From: Desulfatitalea sp. UBA4791 | GTDB taxonomy: Bacteria; Desulfobacterota; Desulfobacteria; Desulfobacterales; Desulfosarcinaceae | Length of the DNA stretch: 29,114 nt | NCBI GenBank assembly: GCA_002402905.1 | Contig: DHGT01000109.1 | Coordinates: 1,581 to 30,694 of the forward strand | Direction of reading: 5' to 3' | Part shown: positions 1-8,919 of the stretch, one piece after another | Numbering within the stretch: the first letter of the stretch is position 1 | Layout: each line of letters begins with the position of its first letter | Position numbers and translations under genes: made by a program | Notes under the pieces: model-generated | Databases searched by the model: none | Seen by the model: the letters and a program-made list of their open reading frames with translations, nothing else | Told to the model about the DNA's origin: nothing

Positions 1-1
1 G

Positions 2-127
2 GCCGACCGGGTGATCTTCATGGACTACGGGAAAATCATCGAAGAGGGAACGCCGGACGCGCTTTTCTGCACGCCTGCGCAGGAGCGCACCCAGCTTTTT
101 CTGAAACAGATTCTGAAGGCGATGTAA
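2..127 (+). CDS. Amino-acid ABC transporter ATP-binding protein, C-terminal fragment
   Basis: This is the last 41 codons of a gene that begins before the window. The reading frame begins ADRVIFMDYGKIIEEGTP and ends QILKAM before a TAA stop. The layout D-x-V-I-F-M-x-x-G-x-I-x-E-E-G, followed by a P-x-x-E-R-T-x-x-F-L stretch, is the usual tail of GlnQ/HisP-type ATPases of polar amino-acid importers. It would sit on the cytoplasmic face and power uptake. Walker motifs are outside the window, so only the family can be named. The following 164 bases contain no gene that I can support. Confidence 0.8.
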   Translation, partial: ADRVIFMDYGKIIEEGTPDALFCTPAQERTQLFLKQILKAM

Positions 128-291
128 TCATTCGCTCGCACTCCTGGAATATTCCGCAACAATTCAGAGAAAAAACATGACGGGGCAGATACGGGGCTTC
201 CCGCCATCAGGCATGAAGCCGCACTATTGACATAAGGTTCAGCATCGGATATCTCAACGCGACAAAAAAACAAAAAGCAGGATCAACATCG

Positions 292-1338
292 ATGCATAGA
301 TTAGACCATGAACATGACGTCAGACGTTCCCGCCGTCAAGAACCGCCCCGTTTTTTCCCCTGCGCGGCATGGGGGCTTTTCCATACGCTTGCCATGATCA
401 TGATTTTCCTGGTGTCTTTCTCATCTGCCGCGCTCGCCGAGACAGGAGAAACCAGCAAACGGGAAACCGTCGTCCGATTGGGCATGCTGCCGATTATAGA
501 CAACCTCCCCTTCTGGGTCGCCCGTGAAAAGGGTTATTTCAAAGACGAAGGACTCGACGCCGAGCTGATATTTTTCCCCAGCGCCGTGGAGCGGGACAGC
601 GCCTTCACCGCCCGAAGGATTGACGCGGGCGTTGGGGACCTGCTCGCCGTCGCCGCCCTGCAGGAAGCCGGAATCCCTCTGAAGGCGATCGCCATCGCCA
701 TGGGCGCAAGACCCGGAGAAAGCAGATTTGCCGTTCTCTCCTCGCCCGCCTCGAAAATCCGCACGCCGGAACAACTCAGGAACGTCGGAATTGCCGTATC
801 GCTGAACTCCATCATTGAATACACTACTGATCGGCTTCTCCAGCACAAAGGCATGAAACAATCCGAAATCAAGAAGCTATCCATACCCAAGATGCCGTTG
901 AGACTGGAGCTTCTGCTGCAGGGGAAAATCCCGGCGGCCACTCTTCCCGATCCGTTGGCAACGCTTGCGATCATGAAGGGGGCCCACATTATCGCCGATA
1001 CGATGACGGACAATGTGTCCAAAACGGTCATCATGGTGCAGCAGAACTTTGCGGAAAACAATCCTGCCGCATCGCAAAAAATTCTCTCCATCTATCGCAG
1101 AGCCATCGCCGATATCAAGGCAAATCCCGCCGGGTTCAAAGAGCTTCTGGCAAAAGAGGCGCGTGTTCCCCGGGAAGTTCTCAACAGTTCGGCGGTAAAA
1201 ATGCCGTTGAACTTTTCCCCTCCGCGGCCCCCCTCCAGGGAAGAAGTCATGGATGTCCTCTCCTGGATGAGCGATCGCAAGCTCTTGAAGAAACAGCTTC
1301 GCTATGAAGACATTGTCGCCGAAACGGCCCCTAACTGA
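292..1338 (+). CDS. ABC transporter periplasmic substrate-binding protein (NMT1/SsuA-like)
   Basis: A 348-residue periplasmic binding protein and the first gene of a three-gene importer. The N-terminus has about 30 polar, Arg-rich residues, then a hydrophobic core (about 33-47) and an A-L-A cleavage site near residue 49, so it should be exported by Sec and cut by signal peptidase I. There is no lipobox. The mature start (VVRLGMLPIIDNLPFWVAREKGYF) is typical of the NMT1/SsuA/TauA fold, whose members bind sulfonates, nitrate, thiamine pyrimidines and others. The ligand cannot be read from the sequence. The n-region is unusually long and the upstream Shine-Dalgarno is weak, so the true start could lie downstream, but the only internal Met codons before the core would leave no charged n-region. 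The ATPase gene follows after 11 bases. Confidence 0.8.
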   Translation: MHRLDHEHDVRRSRRQEPPRFFPCAAWGLFHTLAMIMIFLVSFSSAALAETGETSKRETVVRLGMLPIIDNLPFWVAREKGYFKDEGLDAELIFFPSAVERDSAFTARRIDAGVGDLLAVAALQEAGIPLKAIAIAMGARPGESRFAVLSSPASKIRTPEQLRNVGIAVSLNSIIEYTTDRLLQHKGMKQSEIKKLSIPKMPLRLELLLQGKIPAATLPDPLATLAIMKGAHIIADTMTDNVSKTVIMVQQNFAENNPAASQKILSIYRRAIADIKANPAGFKELLAKEARVPREVLNSSAVKMPLNFSPPRPPSREEVMDVLSWMSDRKLLKKQLRYEDIVAETAPN

Positions 1339-1349
1339 GCAGGTCCATT

Positions 1350-2132
1350 ATGTCCTCTGAAGGCGCCTCCGTGGCGGTCCGTGATTTGTCCTTTTCCTAC
1401 GCAAGCGCTGAACGCCGTGTCGAGGCGATTCAAGAAATCACATTTTCCATAGAAAGAGGCGATATCTACACGATCATCGGCCCCTCCGCCTCCGGGAAAT
1501 CGACCCTTCTCTACATCCTGGCCGGCCTGCTGCCGTTTGCTTCGGGGGAAGCCCTGATCAACGGAGAAAGACCACAGCCCGGAAGACGCGCCACATCGCT
1601 CATCCTTCAAAATTACGGCCTTCTCCCCTGGAAAACGGTCTGGCAGAACGTAGTGCTGGGAATGGAGATCAGACGTCTTCCCTCCCCGGAAATACGTGCC
1701 CGGGGGGAGAAAATCCTCAACGAAATGGGAATCGCAGGGGCGGCAAAGCGCTATCCGGCGGAACTCAGCGGTGGACAGCAGCAGCGCGTCGCCATCGCCC
1801 GCTCGCTGGCAACAGAGCCGGATCTGCTGCTTATGGACGAGCCTTTTTCCTCACTTGACGCCTATTCGAGAGAGTCCATGCAGGAATTTTTACAGGAAAT
1901 TCAGCGCAAGCGGGGACTGACCGTCATCATGGTCACCCACGGAATCGAGGAAGCGGCCTTCCTGGGACGTAAAATCATCGTCTTTGCGGGGCACCCCGGT
2001 TCGGTCTATCGTATTTTCGACAATCCTCTGGTCGGCTCTGCTGAATACCGAAAAAATGACTCCTTCTTTCATTTGTGCACAGAACTCAGAGGCGCCATGG
2101 AATGGAACCAAACCACAGGTAAAATTTTGTGA
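1350..2132 (+). CDS. ABC transporter ATP-binding protein (SsuB/TauB-like)
   Basis: A 260-residue ATPase that should energise the importer formed with the binding protein upstream and the permease downstream. All motifs are intact: Walker A GPSASGKST at about 44-52, Q-loop near Q87, signature LSGGQ at 139-143, Walker B LLLMDE at 159-164 and the H-loop His near 197. The layout LILQNYGLLPWKTV is typical of the nitrate/sulfonate/taurine ATPases. The gene starts 11 bases after the binding protein and overlaps the permease by four bases (GTGA), so the three are very probably co-transcribed and translationally coupled. Substrate is unknown. Confidence 0.9.
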   Translation: MSSEGASVAVRDLSFSYASAERRVEAIQEITFSIERGDIYTIIGPSASGKSTLLYILAGLLPFASGEALINGERPQPGRRATSLILQNYGLLPWKTVWQNVVLGMEIRRLPSPEIRARGEKILNEMGIAGAAKRYPAELSGGQQQRVAIARSLATEPDLLLMDEPFSSLDAYSRESMQEFLQEIQRKRGLTVIMVTHGIEEAAFLGRKIIVFAGHPGSVYRIFDNPLVGSAEYRKNDSFFHLCTELRGAMEWNQTTGKIL

Positions 2133-2869
2133 AAAAAAACATCTTCCGGCAAATTGTCTCCATCGCCGCCCTTTTCGCGGCATGGCAGTTCCTTGCGATA
2201 CTGGTTGCAAACCCCGCCCTGCCCACGCCGGGCAACGCTTTTATGGTCTTTTTCCGAGAGATTCCCGCCGGACTTTGGAACCATTTTTTGATCAGCGGCT
2301 GGAGGGTTCTGGCAAGCATCCTGCTATCGCTGCTGGCCGGGGTTCCGCTGGGTCTCTGGCTGGGCAGGGAAGAAAAATACGACCGTTTTTTTGCGCCCAT
2401 GCTTTATCTGATCTACCCGATTCCGAAAATCGTCTTCCTGCCGCTGGTGATGGTGCTGTTCGGCCTCGGCAATTTCTCCAAGATTTTCCTGATTACACTG
2501 GTGGTTTTCTTCCAGATTCTTGTCACAACAAGGGACGCAGCCCGCAATGTCAGTCAGGCGATGATCCTGTCGGTTGTCTCGCTGGGGGCAAAAAGACGCG
2601 ATCTTTACCGTCATGTGATCTGGCCGGCGATTATCCCGGATATCTTCACCGCACTCCGAATCGGCTCCGGGACGGCAATCGCCGTATTATTTTTCGCAGA
2701 ATCCATCGCCAGCAGCGAAGGGCTGGGGTATTACCTGATGGATGCCTGGTCCCGCTACGCCTATCCGGAGATGTTCGCCGGAATCATCGCTATGGGCGTT
2801 CTCGGCTATGCGCTTTATCTGGCCATCGACATCCTGGATAGAAAGATCTGTTACTGGAAGAGGCTGTAA
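2129..2869 (+). CDS. ABC transporter permease (SsuC/TauC-like)
   Basis: A 246-residue inner-membrane permease with about six hydrophobic segments. The EAA-type coupling loop is visible as VSLGAKRRDLYRHVIWPAI, in the second half. The first segment follows a short basic start (MKKNIFRQ). The GTG start overlaps the stop codon of the ATPase gene (GTGA at 2129-2132), and no good Shine-Dalgarno precedes it, so translation is likely coupled. It should form the membrane channel of the importer encoded from 292. It converges on the histidine-kinase operon with only 10 bases between the two stop codons, and I see no terminator hairpin there. Confidence 0.88.
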   Translation: MKKNIFRQIVSIAALFAAWQFLAILVANPALPTPGNAFMVFFREIPAGLWNHFLISGWRVLASILLSLLAGVPLGLWLGREEKYDRFFAPMLYLIYPIPKIVFLPLVMVLFGLGNFSKIFLITLVVFFQILVTTRDAARNVSQAMILSVVSLGAKRRDLYRHVIWPAIIPDIFTALRIGSGTAIAVLFFAESIASSEGLGYYLMDAWSRYAYPEMFAGIIAMGVLGYALYLAIDILDRKICYWKRL

Positions 2870-2879
2870 AAGGCAGCTC

Positions 2880-4952
2880 TCAAATATTGCCTGCAATGCC
2901 GCCTCTCATGGCCTCTTTTACCTTCGCCGTAAGCTCGACGATGCTGAAAGGCTTATGCATAAAAGGAGCTCCCCTGTCCTGTTCGCTCATCTTATAAACC
3001 TCTTGATCGGTATATCCGGACATGTAAAGAACCCGGATATCGGGAAATGCCGTACGGAATTTCTCCACAAGGGCAAAACCGCTGATCCCCGGCATCACCA
3101 CATCCGTGATCAGTAAATCCGGCGCGAGCGACTTTTCCTCGATAAACCGCAGGGCGTCGCTTCCGTCGGCGGCAAGAGTTACCGTGAATCCCTGTCTTGA
3201 GAGAATATCCTGCATTAACTTCCGCAACCCTTCTTCATCCTCCACGATCAGAATATTCCCCCCGCTGTTTTCCCCCGCCCATTTTTCCCCGGCTGCCGGT
3301 ACGGCCTTTGCCTCCGCAGGCGCCGTTTCCGTCCGGGGGAGGTAAATTTTGAATGAAGCGCCTTTGCCCGGCGTTGAAAAAACGGAGATATTCCCGCCGG
3401 ACTGCTTGACTATCCCGTAAACCGTGGCAAGGCCCAGCCCCGTCCCTTTTCCTTTGTCTTTCGTAGTAAAAAACGGCTCGAATATCTTGTTCTTGACATC
3501 ATCATCCATTCCGCATCCGCTATCCGAAACACTAAGCAATACATACGATCCGGGCGTCAAATCCTCGTGTAATTTCACGCAATCCTCATCCGCATCCACG
3601 TTGGATGTCTCCATGATCAGTTTCCCGCCGCCGGGCATGGCATCCCTGGCGTTGATCGCCAGATTCAGGATCACCTGTTCGATCTGTCCGGGATCGGCCA
3701 TAACCGGCGCAAGAGGTTCTCCCGGCACAACCTTCAGCTCAATATCTTCACCAATCAGACGACGCAGCATTTTTTCAAGGTTGCTCAGAGTGTCATTCAA
3801 GTCCAGCGCCTCGGGCTTCAAGGTCTGCTTGCGGCTGAAAGCGAGAAGCTGCCGGGTCAGCGCCGCCGAACGCTTCGCGGCTTCCACAATTTGCAGAACA
3901 AAATCCCGGAGCGGATCATCCGCGCCGATTTTACCAAGCAGCATATCGCCGTAGCCAAGGATGATGCTTAACATGTTGTTGAAATCGTGGGCCACTCCCC
4001 CGGCAAGCCGACCGATCGCCTCCACCTTCTGCGACTGCGCCAGTTGTTCGCGCAACGCATCCTGTTCGTCCTGGACCCTTTTTCGCTCGGTGATATCCTC
4101 CAGAAAATTGAGTGTTGCCGGTCGTCCCTCCCAGTCGATCACAACGGCGTTGATCTCCACCCATCTGGGCCGACCTGCCCTGTCTAAAACCCGGAAACAG
4201 TAGTCGCTCGGCAAAAACTTGCCCTGTAACATGTCGGCACGTCTTTCGAACAAGATTTGCCTGTCCTCGGGATGAATGTATTGGGTGAAAGGGCGATCCT
4301 TCAACTCCTCCGGCTGAACACCGAGCAGATCGAAAACTCTTCGGTTGGCAAAGCGTATCTTCCCTTCCTGAGCAACCACAATCACCTCGCCCGCATTTTC
4401 GACAAGCGTCCGGTAGCGCTCTTCGCTTCTTTTCAGCTCTTCTTCCGCGGCCTTGCGCGCCTCCAACTCGCGCTCCACCTCTATCATTTTCTGTTCGAGT
4501 TTGCGGATCAGCCGCTCATTGTAAAGTTTGAACACCTCGACCTCATCTTGTTCGCCCGGCGCGGACGGCTGGCTTGGGCTGCTTGCGCCGGCCATCACCT
4601 CTTCCACCGCATCGAGAAATGTATCCGGTTCACAGGGCTTGACAAGAAAAAGATCCGCGCCGATTTTCCGGGCAAAGGCCTCGTCCTGGGGGCCGGTATA
4701 GGTGGCGGTGTAGAAGATAAACGGAATGGCGCGCAGCGTGTCGTCCTTTTTCATTTCAAGGCACAACTGAAAACCGTCCATGACCGGCATCAGGATGTCG
4801 CTGATGACCAGCCCGATTTTTTCAGATTTCAGAATTTCAAGCGCTTCGGCGCCATTAGCGGCGCCCAGAACCCTGTTTCCCCCGGGCTTTAACAGACTCT
4901 CCAGAAAATAGAGGTTCTCTTCATGGTCATCGACAGCAAGGATGTTCATCAC
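2880..4952 (-). CDS. Hybrid sensor histidine kinase: REC-PAS-HisKA-HATPase-REC
   Basis: A 690-residue cytoplasmic hybrid kinase. Domains in order: a receiver (about 1-118; phospho-acceptor D52, K105), a charged coiled-coil linker (about 138-178), a PAS domain (about 178-292, ending in DITERKR), a HisKA dimerisation domain with H322 in GGVAHDFNN, an HATPase domain (N-box NLAINARDAM, DSGCGMD, FEPFFTTKDKGKGTGLGL), and a second receiver (about 566-685; D617). No membrane segment is evident, so phosphate or a cytoplasmic cue, not a direct periplasmic ligand, must drive it. It is the last gene of a three-gene operon and its start overlaps the stop of the upstream receiver by four bases (ATGA). There is no DNA-binding output domain. 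Confidence 0.93.
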   Translation of the reverse strand: MMNILAVDDHEENLYFLESLLKPGGNRVLGAANGAEALEILKSEKIGLVISDILMPVMDGFQLCLEMKKDDTLRAIPFIFYTATYTGPQDEAFARKIGADLFLVKPCEPDTFLDAVEEVMAGASSPSQPSAPGEQDEVEVFKLYNERLIRKLEQKMIEVERELEARKAAEEELKRSEERYRTLVENAGEVIVVAQEGKIRFANRRVFDLLGVQPEELKDRPFTQYIHPEDRQILFERRADMLQGKFLPSDYCFRVLDRAGRPRWVEINAVVIDWEGRPATLNFLEDITERKRVQDEQDALREQLAQSQKVEAIGRLAGGVAHDFNNMLSIILGYGDMLLGKIGADDPLRDFVLQIVEAAKRSAALTRQLLAFSRKQTLKPEALDLNDTLSNLEKMLRRLIGEDIELKVVPGEPLAPVMADPGQIEQVILNLAINARDAMPGGGKLIMETSNVDADEDCVKLHEDLTPGSYVLLSVSDSGCGMDDDVKNKIFEPFFTTKDKGKGTGLGLATVYGIVKQSGGNISVFSTPGKGASFKIYLPRTETAPAEAKAVPAAGEKWAGENSGGNILIVEDEEGLRKLMQDILSRQGFTVTLAADGSDALRFIEEKSLAPDLLITDVVMPGISGFALVEKFRTAFPDIRVLYMSGYTDQEVYKMSEQDRGAPFMHKPFSIVELTAKVKEAMRGGIAGNI

Positions 4953-5344
4953 GTCTGCTCCTTTTCGTCATTGGGCAGCCCGGGCAGATACTGCATCATC
5001 TCCTGGACAAACGTATCCGGATTGATCGGTTTTTCTATGTAGCCGGTTGCGCCGGCAGCGAGAATCTTCTCCCGATCTCCCGACATCGCGTACGAGGTGA
5101 CCGCTATAATGGGGATGCCTGCCGTCTCCGGCCGCCGGAGCAATTCCGCGGCGATCGCATAGCCGTCCATTTCGGGAAGTTGAATGTCTAAAAGAATAGC
5201 CCGCGGCTGGTAACGGACGGCCTTTTCGATGCCGTCTGGACCCGTCATGGCCTCGATAACCTCAAATCCGTTCTTCTCAAGCAGAAAATGCATCATGTAG
5301 ATGTTCTGTGGATTATCCTCGATGATAAGCAACCGGTTGTTCAT
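4949..5344 (-). CDS. Single-domain response regulator (CheY/DivK-like)
   Basis: A 131-residue stand-alone receiver. The acidic pair is in IIEDNPQN near residues 9-10, the phospho-acceptor is D53 in LLDIQLPEMDG, the switch Ser/Thr lies in AVTSYAM, and the conserved Lys is K105 in YIEKPI. The IEDNPQN start and the length resemble DivK-type receivers that work as shuttles in phosphorelays. It has no output domain. It is sandwiched between the membrane kinase upstream (4-bp overlap at 5341-5344) and the hybrid kinase downstream (4-bp overlap at 4949-4952), so it probably carries phosphate between them. That role is inferred from position only. Confidence 0.92.
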   Translation of the reverse strand: MNNRLLIIEDNPQNIYMMHFLLEKNGFEVIEAMTGPDGIEKAVRYQPRAILLDIQLPEMDGYAIAAELLRRPETAGIPIIAVTSYAMSGDREKILAAGATGYIEKPINPDTFVQEMMQYLPGLPNDEKEQT

Positions 5345-7032
5345 ATCTTTTCTCCCTGCTCCGCCGGAAACCGGATCGTAAATGCACTGCCCTCATTCCA
5401 GCGGCTCTCGACGGCAATGGTTCCGCCCATCAGTTCAATCAATTTTTTACAGATGGAAAGACCCAGACCGCTCCCCTCGTACTTTCGGGAAATGCCCGTG
5501 TCTATCTGGTGGAAAGGCTGGAAAAGTCCCTGAATATCCTCTTCTTTTATGCCGGGCCCCGTATCGGAGACCGTCAGAATATAGACATCGTCCTTACGGC
5601 GGCAGGAAACCCCGACGCTCCCCTGTTCGGTAAATTTGACTGCATTATTGAGCAGGTTGATGACAATCTGCTCCAGACGTCTCTGATCTGAAATCACCAC
5701 TCCTACGGATGCATCGATCTCTGTTGTCAGCTTCAGCCCTTTTTTGTCGGCAAGCGGTTTGACCAGTTGAACCGTTTTTTCAAGGGAGGGCGCGAGGTCG
5801 TATGGCGAGAAGGAAAGTTTAATTTCTCCCGCCTCGATCTTGGAAATGTCGAGAATGTCGTTTATCAGGGAAAGCAGGTGGCGGGAACTGTTCTGCACCA
5901 TGCCCAACTGTTTTTTCTGTTCGTCGTTGAGAGGGCCGGCAAGCTGCTGGAGCAGAATGCCGGTAAAACCGATGATCGAATTCAATGGGGTCCGCAGTTC
6001 ATGACTCATCGTGGCAAGAAAGGCCGATTTGATCCGATCGGCCGCCTGGGCCCGCTGGGTCGCCTCCGCCAGCTCGGCGGTGCGAAGCCGAATCCGCTCT
6101 TCTATTTCACTGTTTATCTTCCGTAATTCCTGCGTGCGGAGGTTCACCTGTTTCTTCAGCACGAGACTTCCCACAGCGCCGATGATCATCAGCGCCGCCA
6201 GTGCAATCCCGACCATCGCCACCCAGAAGGGCAGCTTGTAGGCTATCTTTTCGGAGGTCCATCGGGCCACAGACTTATAGTATATCGACTGGGTATCTTT
6301 TTTAATTTCGGCAAGATGACGATCGATTCCCTCCAGCAGCTCCCGGTTTTTCCCCTTCGGCGCCGCAAAAAAAAGGAGGCTGGGATTAAAAATCACGGCC
6401 GTATCTTCCAAACCGTGTTTCTGCGTGTGCATCATGCCGTAAAAATTGTTGGAGACGACCGCATCGGCCTTCCCGGAAGCGACCATTTCGAACATGGCTT
6501 TGTAATCAGGCCGAGACATGAGAGTGATATCGAATCCAAAACCACCGGTAAACTGCTCGAAAGCCTCCTTTTGCACAGAACCCTCGAGAACAACCACACG
6601 CTTTCCATGCATATCGACAATGGATCGAATCCCGCTCCCTTTTCTGGCATACACCTGAAACCAGGATGACAGCAGCGGCTCCTCATGAAAATCAAAGATA
6701 TCATTTCTGGCCGCCGTATAGGCGACATCCGGCATCAGATCGATTTCCCCGTCCCTGAGACGGTCGAGCCCCTCGGCCCAAGTTCCGGCCTTGTAGTGCA
6801 GATTCCACCCCTCTTCCTCGGCGATGAACTGAATAATGTCGATAAAGATTCCGGCGGGTTTGCCATTCTCATCGGTAAAAACTTTGGGGGCGTTTTCATA
6901 GACGCCGACTGTCACATCCCTTGCATAGACGTCAGCCGGAGGAATCCCCGCGAAAATGAAGGCAAACAGAAAAAAAGGCAGAAAAACGGGCGAGAAAAGC
7001 CGGAAATGAAATGGTCGATTCGTCGGTGTCAT
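5341..7032 (-). CDS. Membrane sensor histidine kinase with periplasmic SBP_bac_3 domain
   Basis: A 563-residue kinase. An N-terminal hydrophobic signal (about 10-32) leads into a periplasmic amino-acid-binding-protein-like domain (DVTVGVYENAPKVF through about 255), as in BvgS/EvgS-type sensors. One membrane helix follows (about 268-292), then a coiled coil, HisKA with the phospho-acceptor His in ATMSHELRTPLNS (about residue 344) and an HATPase domain (NLLNNAVKFT, DTGPGIKEED, GSGLGLSICKKL). The ATG at 7032 is preferred. A GTG four codons upstream (7044) is also in frame, but a GAGGGG ribosome-binding sequence lies directly against the GTG and 11 bases from the ATG. It is the first gene of the phosphorelay operon. 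Its ligand is unknown, though the domain class usually binds amino acids or small polar compounds. Confidence 0.9.
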   Translation of the reverse strand: MTPTNRPFHFRLFSPVFLPFFLFAFIFAGIPPADVYARDVTVGVYENAPKVFTDENGKPAGIFIDIIQFIAEEEGWNLHYKAGTWAEGLDRLRDGEIDLMPDVAYTAARNDIFDFHEEPLLSSWFQVYARKGSGIRSIVDMHGKRVVVLEGSVQKEAFEQFTGGFGFDITLMSRPDYKAMFEMVASGKADAVVSNNFYGMMHTQKHGLEDTAVIFNPSLLFFAAPKGKNRELLEGIDRHLAEIKKDTQSIYYKSVARWTSEKIAYKLPFWVAMVGIALAALMIIGAVGSLVLKKQVNLRTQELRKINSEIEERIRLRTAELAEATQRAQAADRIKSAFLATMSHELRTPLNSIIGFTGILLQQLAGPLNDEQKKQLGMVQNSSRHLLSLINDILDISKIEAGEIKLSFSPYDLAPSLEKTVQLVKPLADKKGLKLTTEIDASVGVVISDQRRLEQIVINLLNNAVKFTEQGSVGVSCRRKDDVYILTVSDTGPGIKEEDIQGLFQPFHQIDTGISRKYEGSGLGLSICKKLIELMGGTIAVESRWNEGSAFTIRFPAEQGEKI

Positions 7033-7160
7033 AAGCCGCTTCACCCCTCAATGCATCCAAAACTGAACCCAAAATTGAATACGTCGGATTTGATATTGCT
7101 TCAGGGGCCCGATGTCGCAACACAGCTTCAATCCACCGGACATTAACGAACCTGTTTCTA

Positions 7161-7190
7161 TGTATAATCTTCAACGGTTGCGGTTGTCAA
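7161..7190 (-). promoter_or_regulatory. Candidate sigma-70 promoter of the kinase operon
   Basis: On the minus strand a perfect -35 TTGACA (7185-7190) is followed after 18 bases by TATACA (7161-7166); with a 17-base spacing the -10 reads TTATAC. Transcription would start near 7154 and leave a leader of about 120 bases before the kinase gene. Judged by eye against the consensus only. Confidence 0.5.
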
Positions 7191-7227
7191 TGAAAAACCT
7201 TTTCAGATCCCCCGGAGCGGAGGCGTT

Positions 7228-8721
7228 TTATGGGGTTGACGCCCAGAACCGGACAGCGCGAACCGCACGCTCCCACCCATGGATATGCGGAAGAACATCA
7301 TTCCCTTTGATTCGGGGAGAAAAAATCCTGTCTATCTGCCGCTGCCTTTTTATCGCGTTCATTCCGCTCCAGAAACCGACGGCAAGGCCTGCCAGGTAGG
7401 CTGCGCCGAGGGCCGTGGTTTCCGTCACCTTCGGACGGATCACTTTTGCCTGAAGCAGGTTGGCCTGAAACTGCATCAGCAGGTTATTGACCGTCGCCCC
7501 TCCATCCACGCGCAACTCCCGGATTGCGATGCCCGCGTCTTTCTGCATCGCCCGGACAACATCAAGCGTCTGGTAGGCGATGCTCTCCAGCGAGGCGCGG
7601 GCAATCTGAGCGGACGAGGAGCCCCTCGTCATGCCGAAGATGGCGCCCCGGGCGTGCTGATTCCAGTGCGGCGCGCCCAGCCCGGCAAAGGCGGGGACAA
7701 AATAGACGCCGCCGCTGTCCGCGGCTTCGGCGGCAAGTTTTTCAACATCTTCCGATTTGCTGATTATTCCCAGCTCGTCGCGCAGCCACTGGACAACCGC
7801 GCCGCCGATGAAAACGCTCCCTTCGAGGGCGTACAAGGTCTTTTTACCGATTTGCCACGCAACGGTGGTCAGAAGCCGGTTCTGCGATTCAACCGGTTTA
7901 TCCCCGATATTCATCATGATGAAGCAGCCTGTACCGTAAGTGTTTTTCACCATCCCCGGTTCCGTGCACATCTGCCCGAACAGGGAGGCCTGCTGATCGC
8001 CGGCGATTCCCGCGATCGGAACCGACGCCGAAAAAAGCCCGGCCGATTCGCCGTACACCTCGCTGGAAGAACGCACCTCAGGAAGCATCGACGCGGGGAT
8101 TCCGAAAAGATCGAGAAGCTCGGAGTCCCACTGAAGGGTGTGGATGTTGAAGAGCATCGTCCGGGAGGCATTGGACGCATCCGTGACGTGGAGCCTGCGC
8201 CGGGTGAGATTCCAGACAAGCCAGGAGTCTATCGTTCCGAAGGCAAGCTCCCCTTTTTCGGCCTGCCGGCGGGCGTTTCTCACATGGTCGAGGATCCATT
8301 TTATCTTGGTGGCTGAGAAATAGGCGTCGATGACCAGGCCGGTTTTCTGAAGTACTTGATTGCCGTACCCCTGCTCTTTGAGTGTATCGCAGAAATCAGC
8401 GGTGCGTCTGTCCTGCCAGACAATCGCGTTGAATACGGGCTTTCCCGTCTTTCTGTTCCAGACGACCGTGGTCTCCCGCTGGTTGGTGATGCCGATGGCC
8501 GCGATATCCTTGCCGGTCAGCCCGGTCTTGGCCAGGGCACCGCGGATCACCTCGCCGGTGTTGTGCCAGATCTCCATGGGGTCATGCTCGACCCAGCCGG
8601 GTTGGGGAAAAATCTGGGCATGCTCCTTCTGGTCCAGCCCCATGATCCGACCGCGCTCGTCGAAGATGATGAAACGGTTGCTGGTGGTCCCCAGATCCAA
8701 TGCACCGATATAGTTGCCCAT
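7228..8721 (-). CDS. glpK: Glycerol kinase
   Basis: A 497-residue cytoplasmic FGGY kinase, close to the usual length of about 500. It phosphorylates glycerol with ATP to give sn-glycerol 3-phosphate. Seen in sequence: the phosphate-1 loop DLGTTSNR near residues 9-16, the glycerol-binding NQRETT and WQDRRTADFCD, a SNASRTMLFNIHTLQWD stretch, the adenosine region GDQQASLFGQ, the NTYGTGCF motif and DGGATVNNLLMQFQ near the C-terminus. The start is fixed by AGGAG seven bases upstream. It lies 198 bases downstream of glpB on the same strand, so it may be in the same transcript or have its own promoter in that gap. In context it supplies the substrate of GlpAB. Confidence 0.97.
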   Translation of the reverse strand: MGNYIGALDLGTTSNRFIIFDERGRIMGLDQKEHAQIFPQPGWVEHDPMEIWHNTGEVIRGALAKTGLTGKDIAAIGITNQRETTVVWNRKTGKPVFNAIVWQDRRTADFCDTLKEQGYGNQVLQKTGLVIDAYFSATKIKWILDHVRNARRQAEKGELAFGTIDSWLVWNLTRRRLHVTDASNASRTMLFNIHTLQWDSELLDLFGIPASMLPEVRSSSEVYGESAGLFSASVPIAGIAGDQQASLFGQMCTEPGMVKNTYGTGCFIMMNIGDKPVESQNRLLTTVAWQIGKKTLYALEGSVFIGGAVVQWLRDELGIISKSEDVEKLAAEAADSGGVYFVPAFAGLGAPHWNQHARGAIFGMTRGSSSAQIARASLESIAYQTLDVVRAMQKDAGIAIRELRVDGGATVNNLLMQFQANLLQAKVIRPKVTETTALGAAYLAGLAVGFWSGMNAIKRQRQIDRIFSPRIKGNDVLPHIHGWERAVRAVRFWASTP

Positions 8722-8791
8722 GGGTTTTCTCCTTTCGCCCTCGAAAACGATTGCAGACTAAACAAGCTTAGCCCGAACCGGCAAACGTTGT

Positions 8792-8803
8792 CCAGGCGCC
8801 TGG
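8792..8803. repeat. 12-bp perfect palindrome upstream of glpK
   Basis: CCAGGCGCCTGG reads the same on both strands. It lies 70 bases upstream of glpK in the 198-base glpB-glpK gap. It could be a protein site or chance in GC-rich DNA; nothing else distinguishes it. Confidence 0.3.
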
Positions 8804-8816
8804 TCGAGCATCAGCT

Positions 8817-8843
8817 ATTCTAATTGAATGCCATTCATTAAAC
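8817..8843. repeat. 27-bp repeat, copy 1, with operator-like palindrome TGAATG-C-CATTCA
   Basis: The core at 8825-8837 is TGAATG, one base, then CATTCA, a perfect interrupted palindrome of the kind bound by TetR-type dimers. The surrounding 27 bases match 29081-29107 at 24 positions. It lies about 100 bases upstream of glpK, in the glpB-glpK gap. Confidence 0.55.
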
Positions 8844-8919
8844 TAGGAGAGGGTGGAGCAGGTGGCCGATGCCACACGCCCCACCCACGCCTGCCATGCC
8901 CGTTGCGATGCGCAATTTT

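Noticed and set aside
2870..2879. Terminator between the convergent permease and hybrid kinase genes
   Set aside because: Only 10 bases separate the stop codons and no stem with a T-run is visible.
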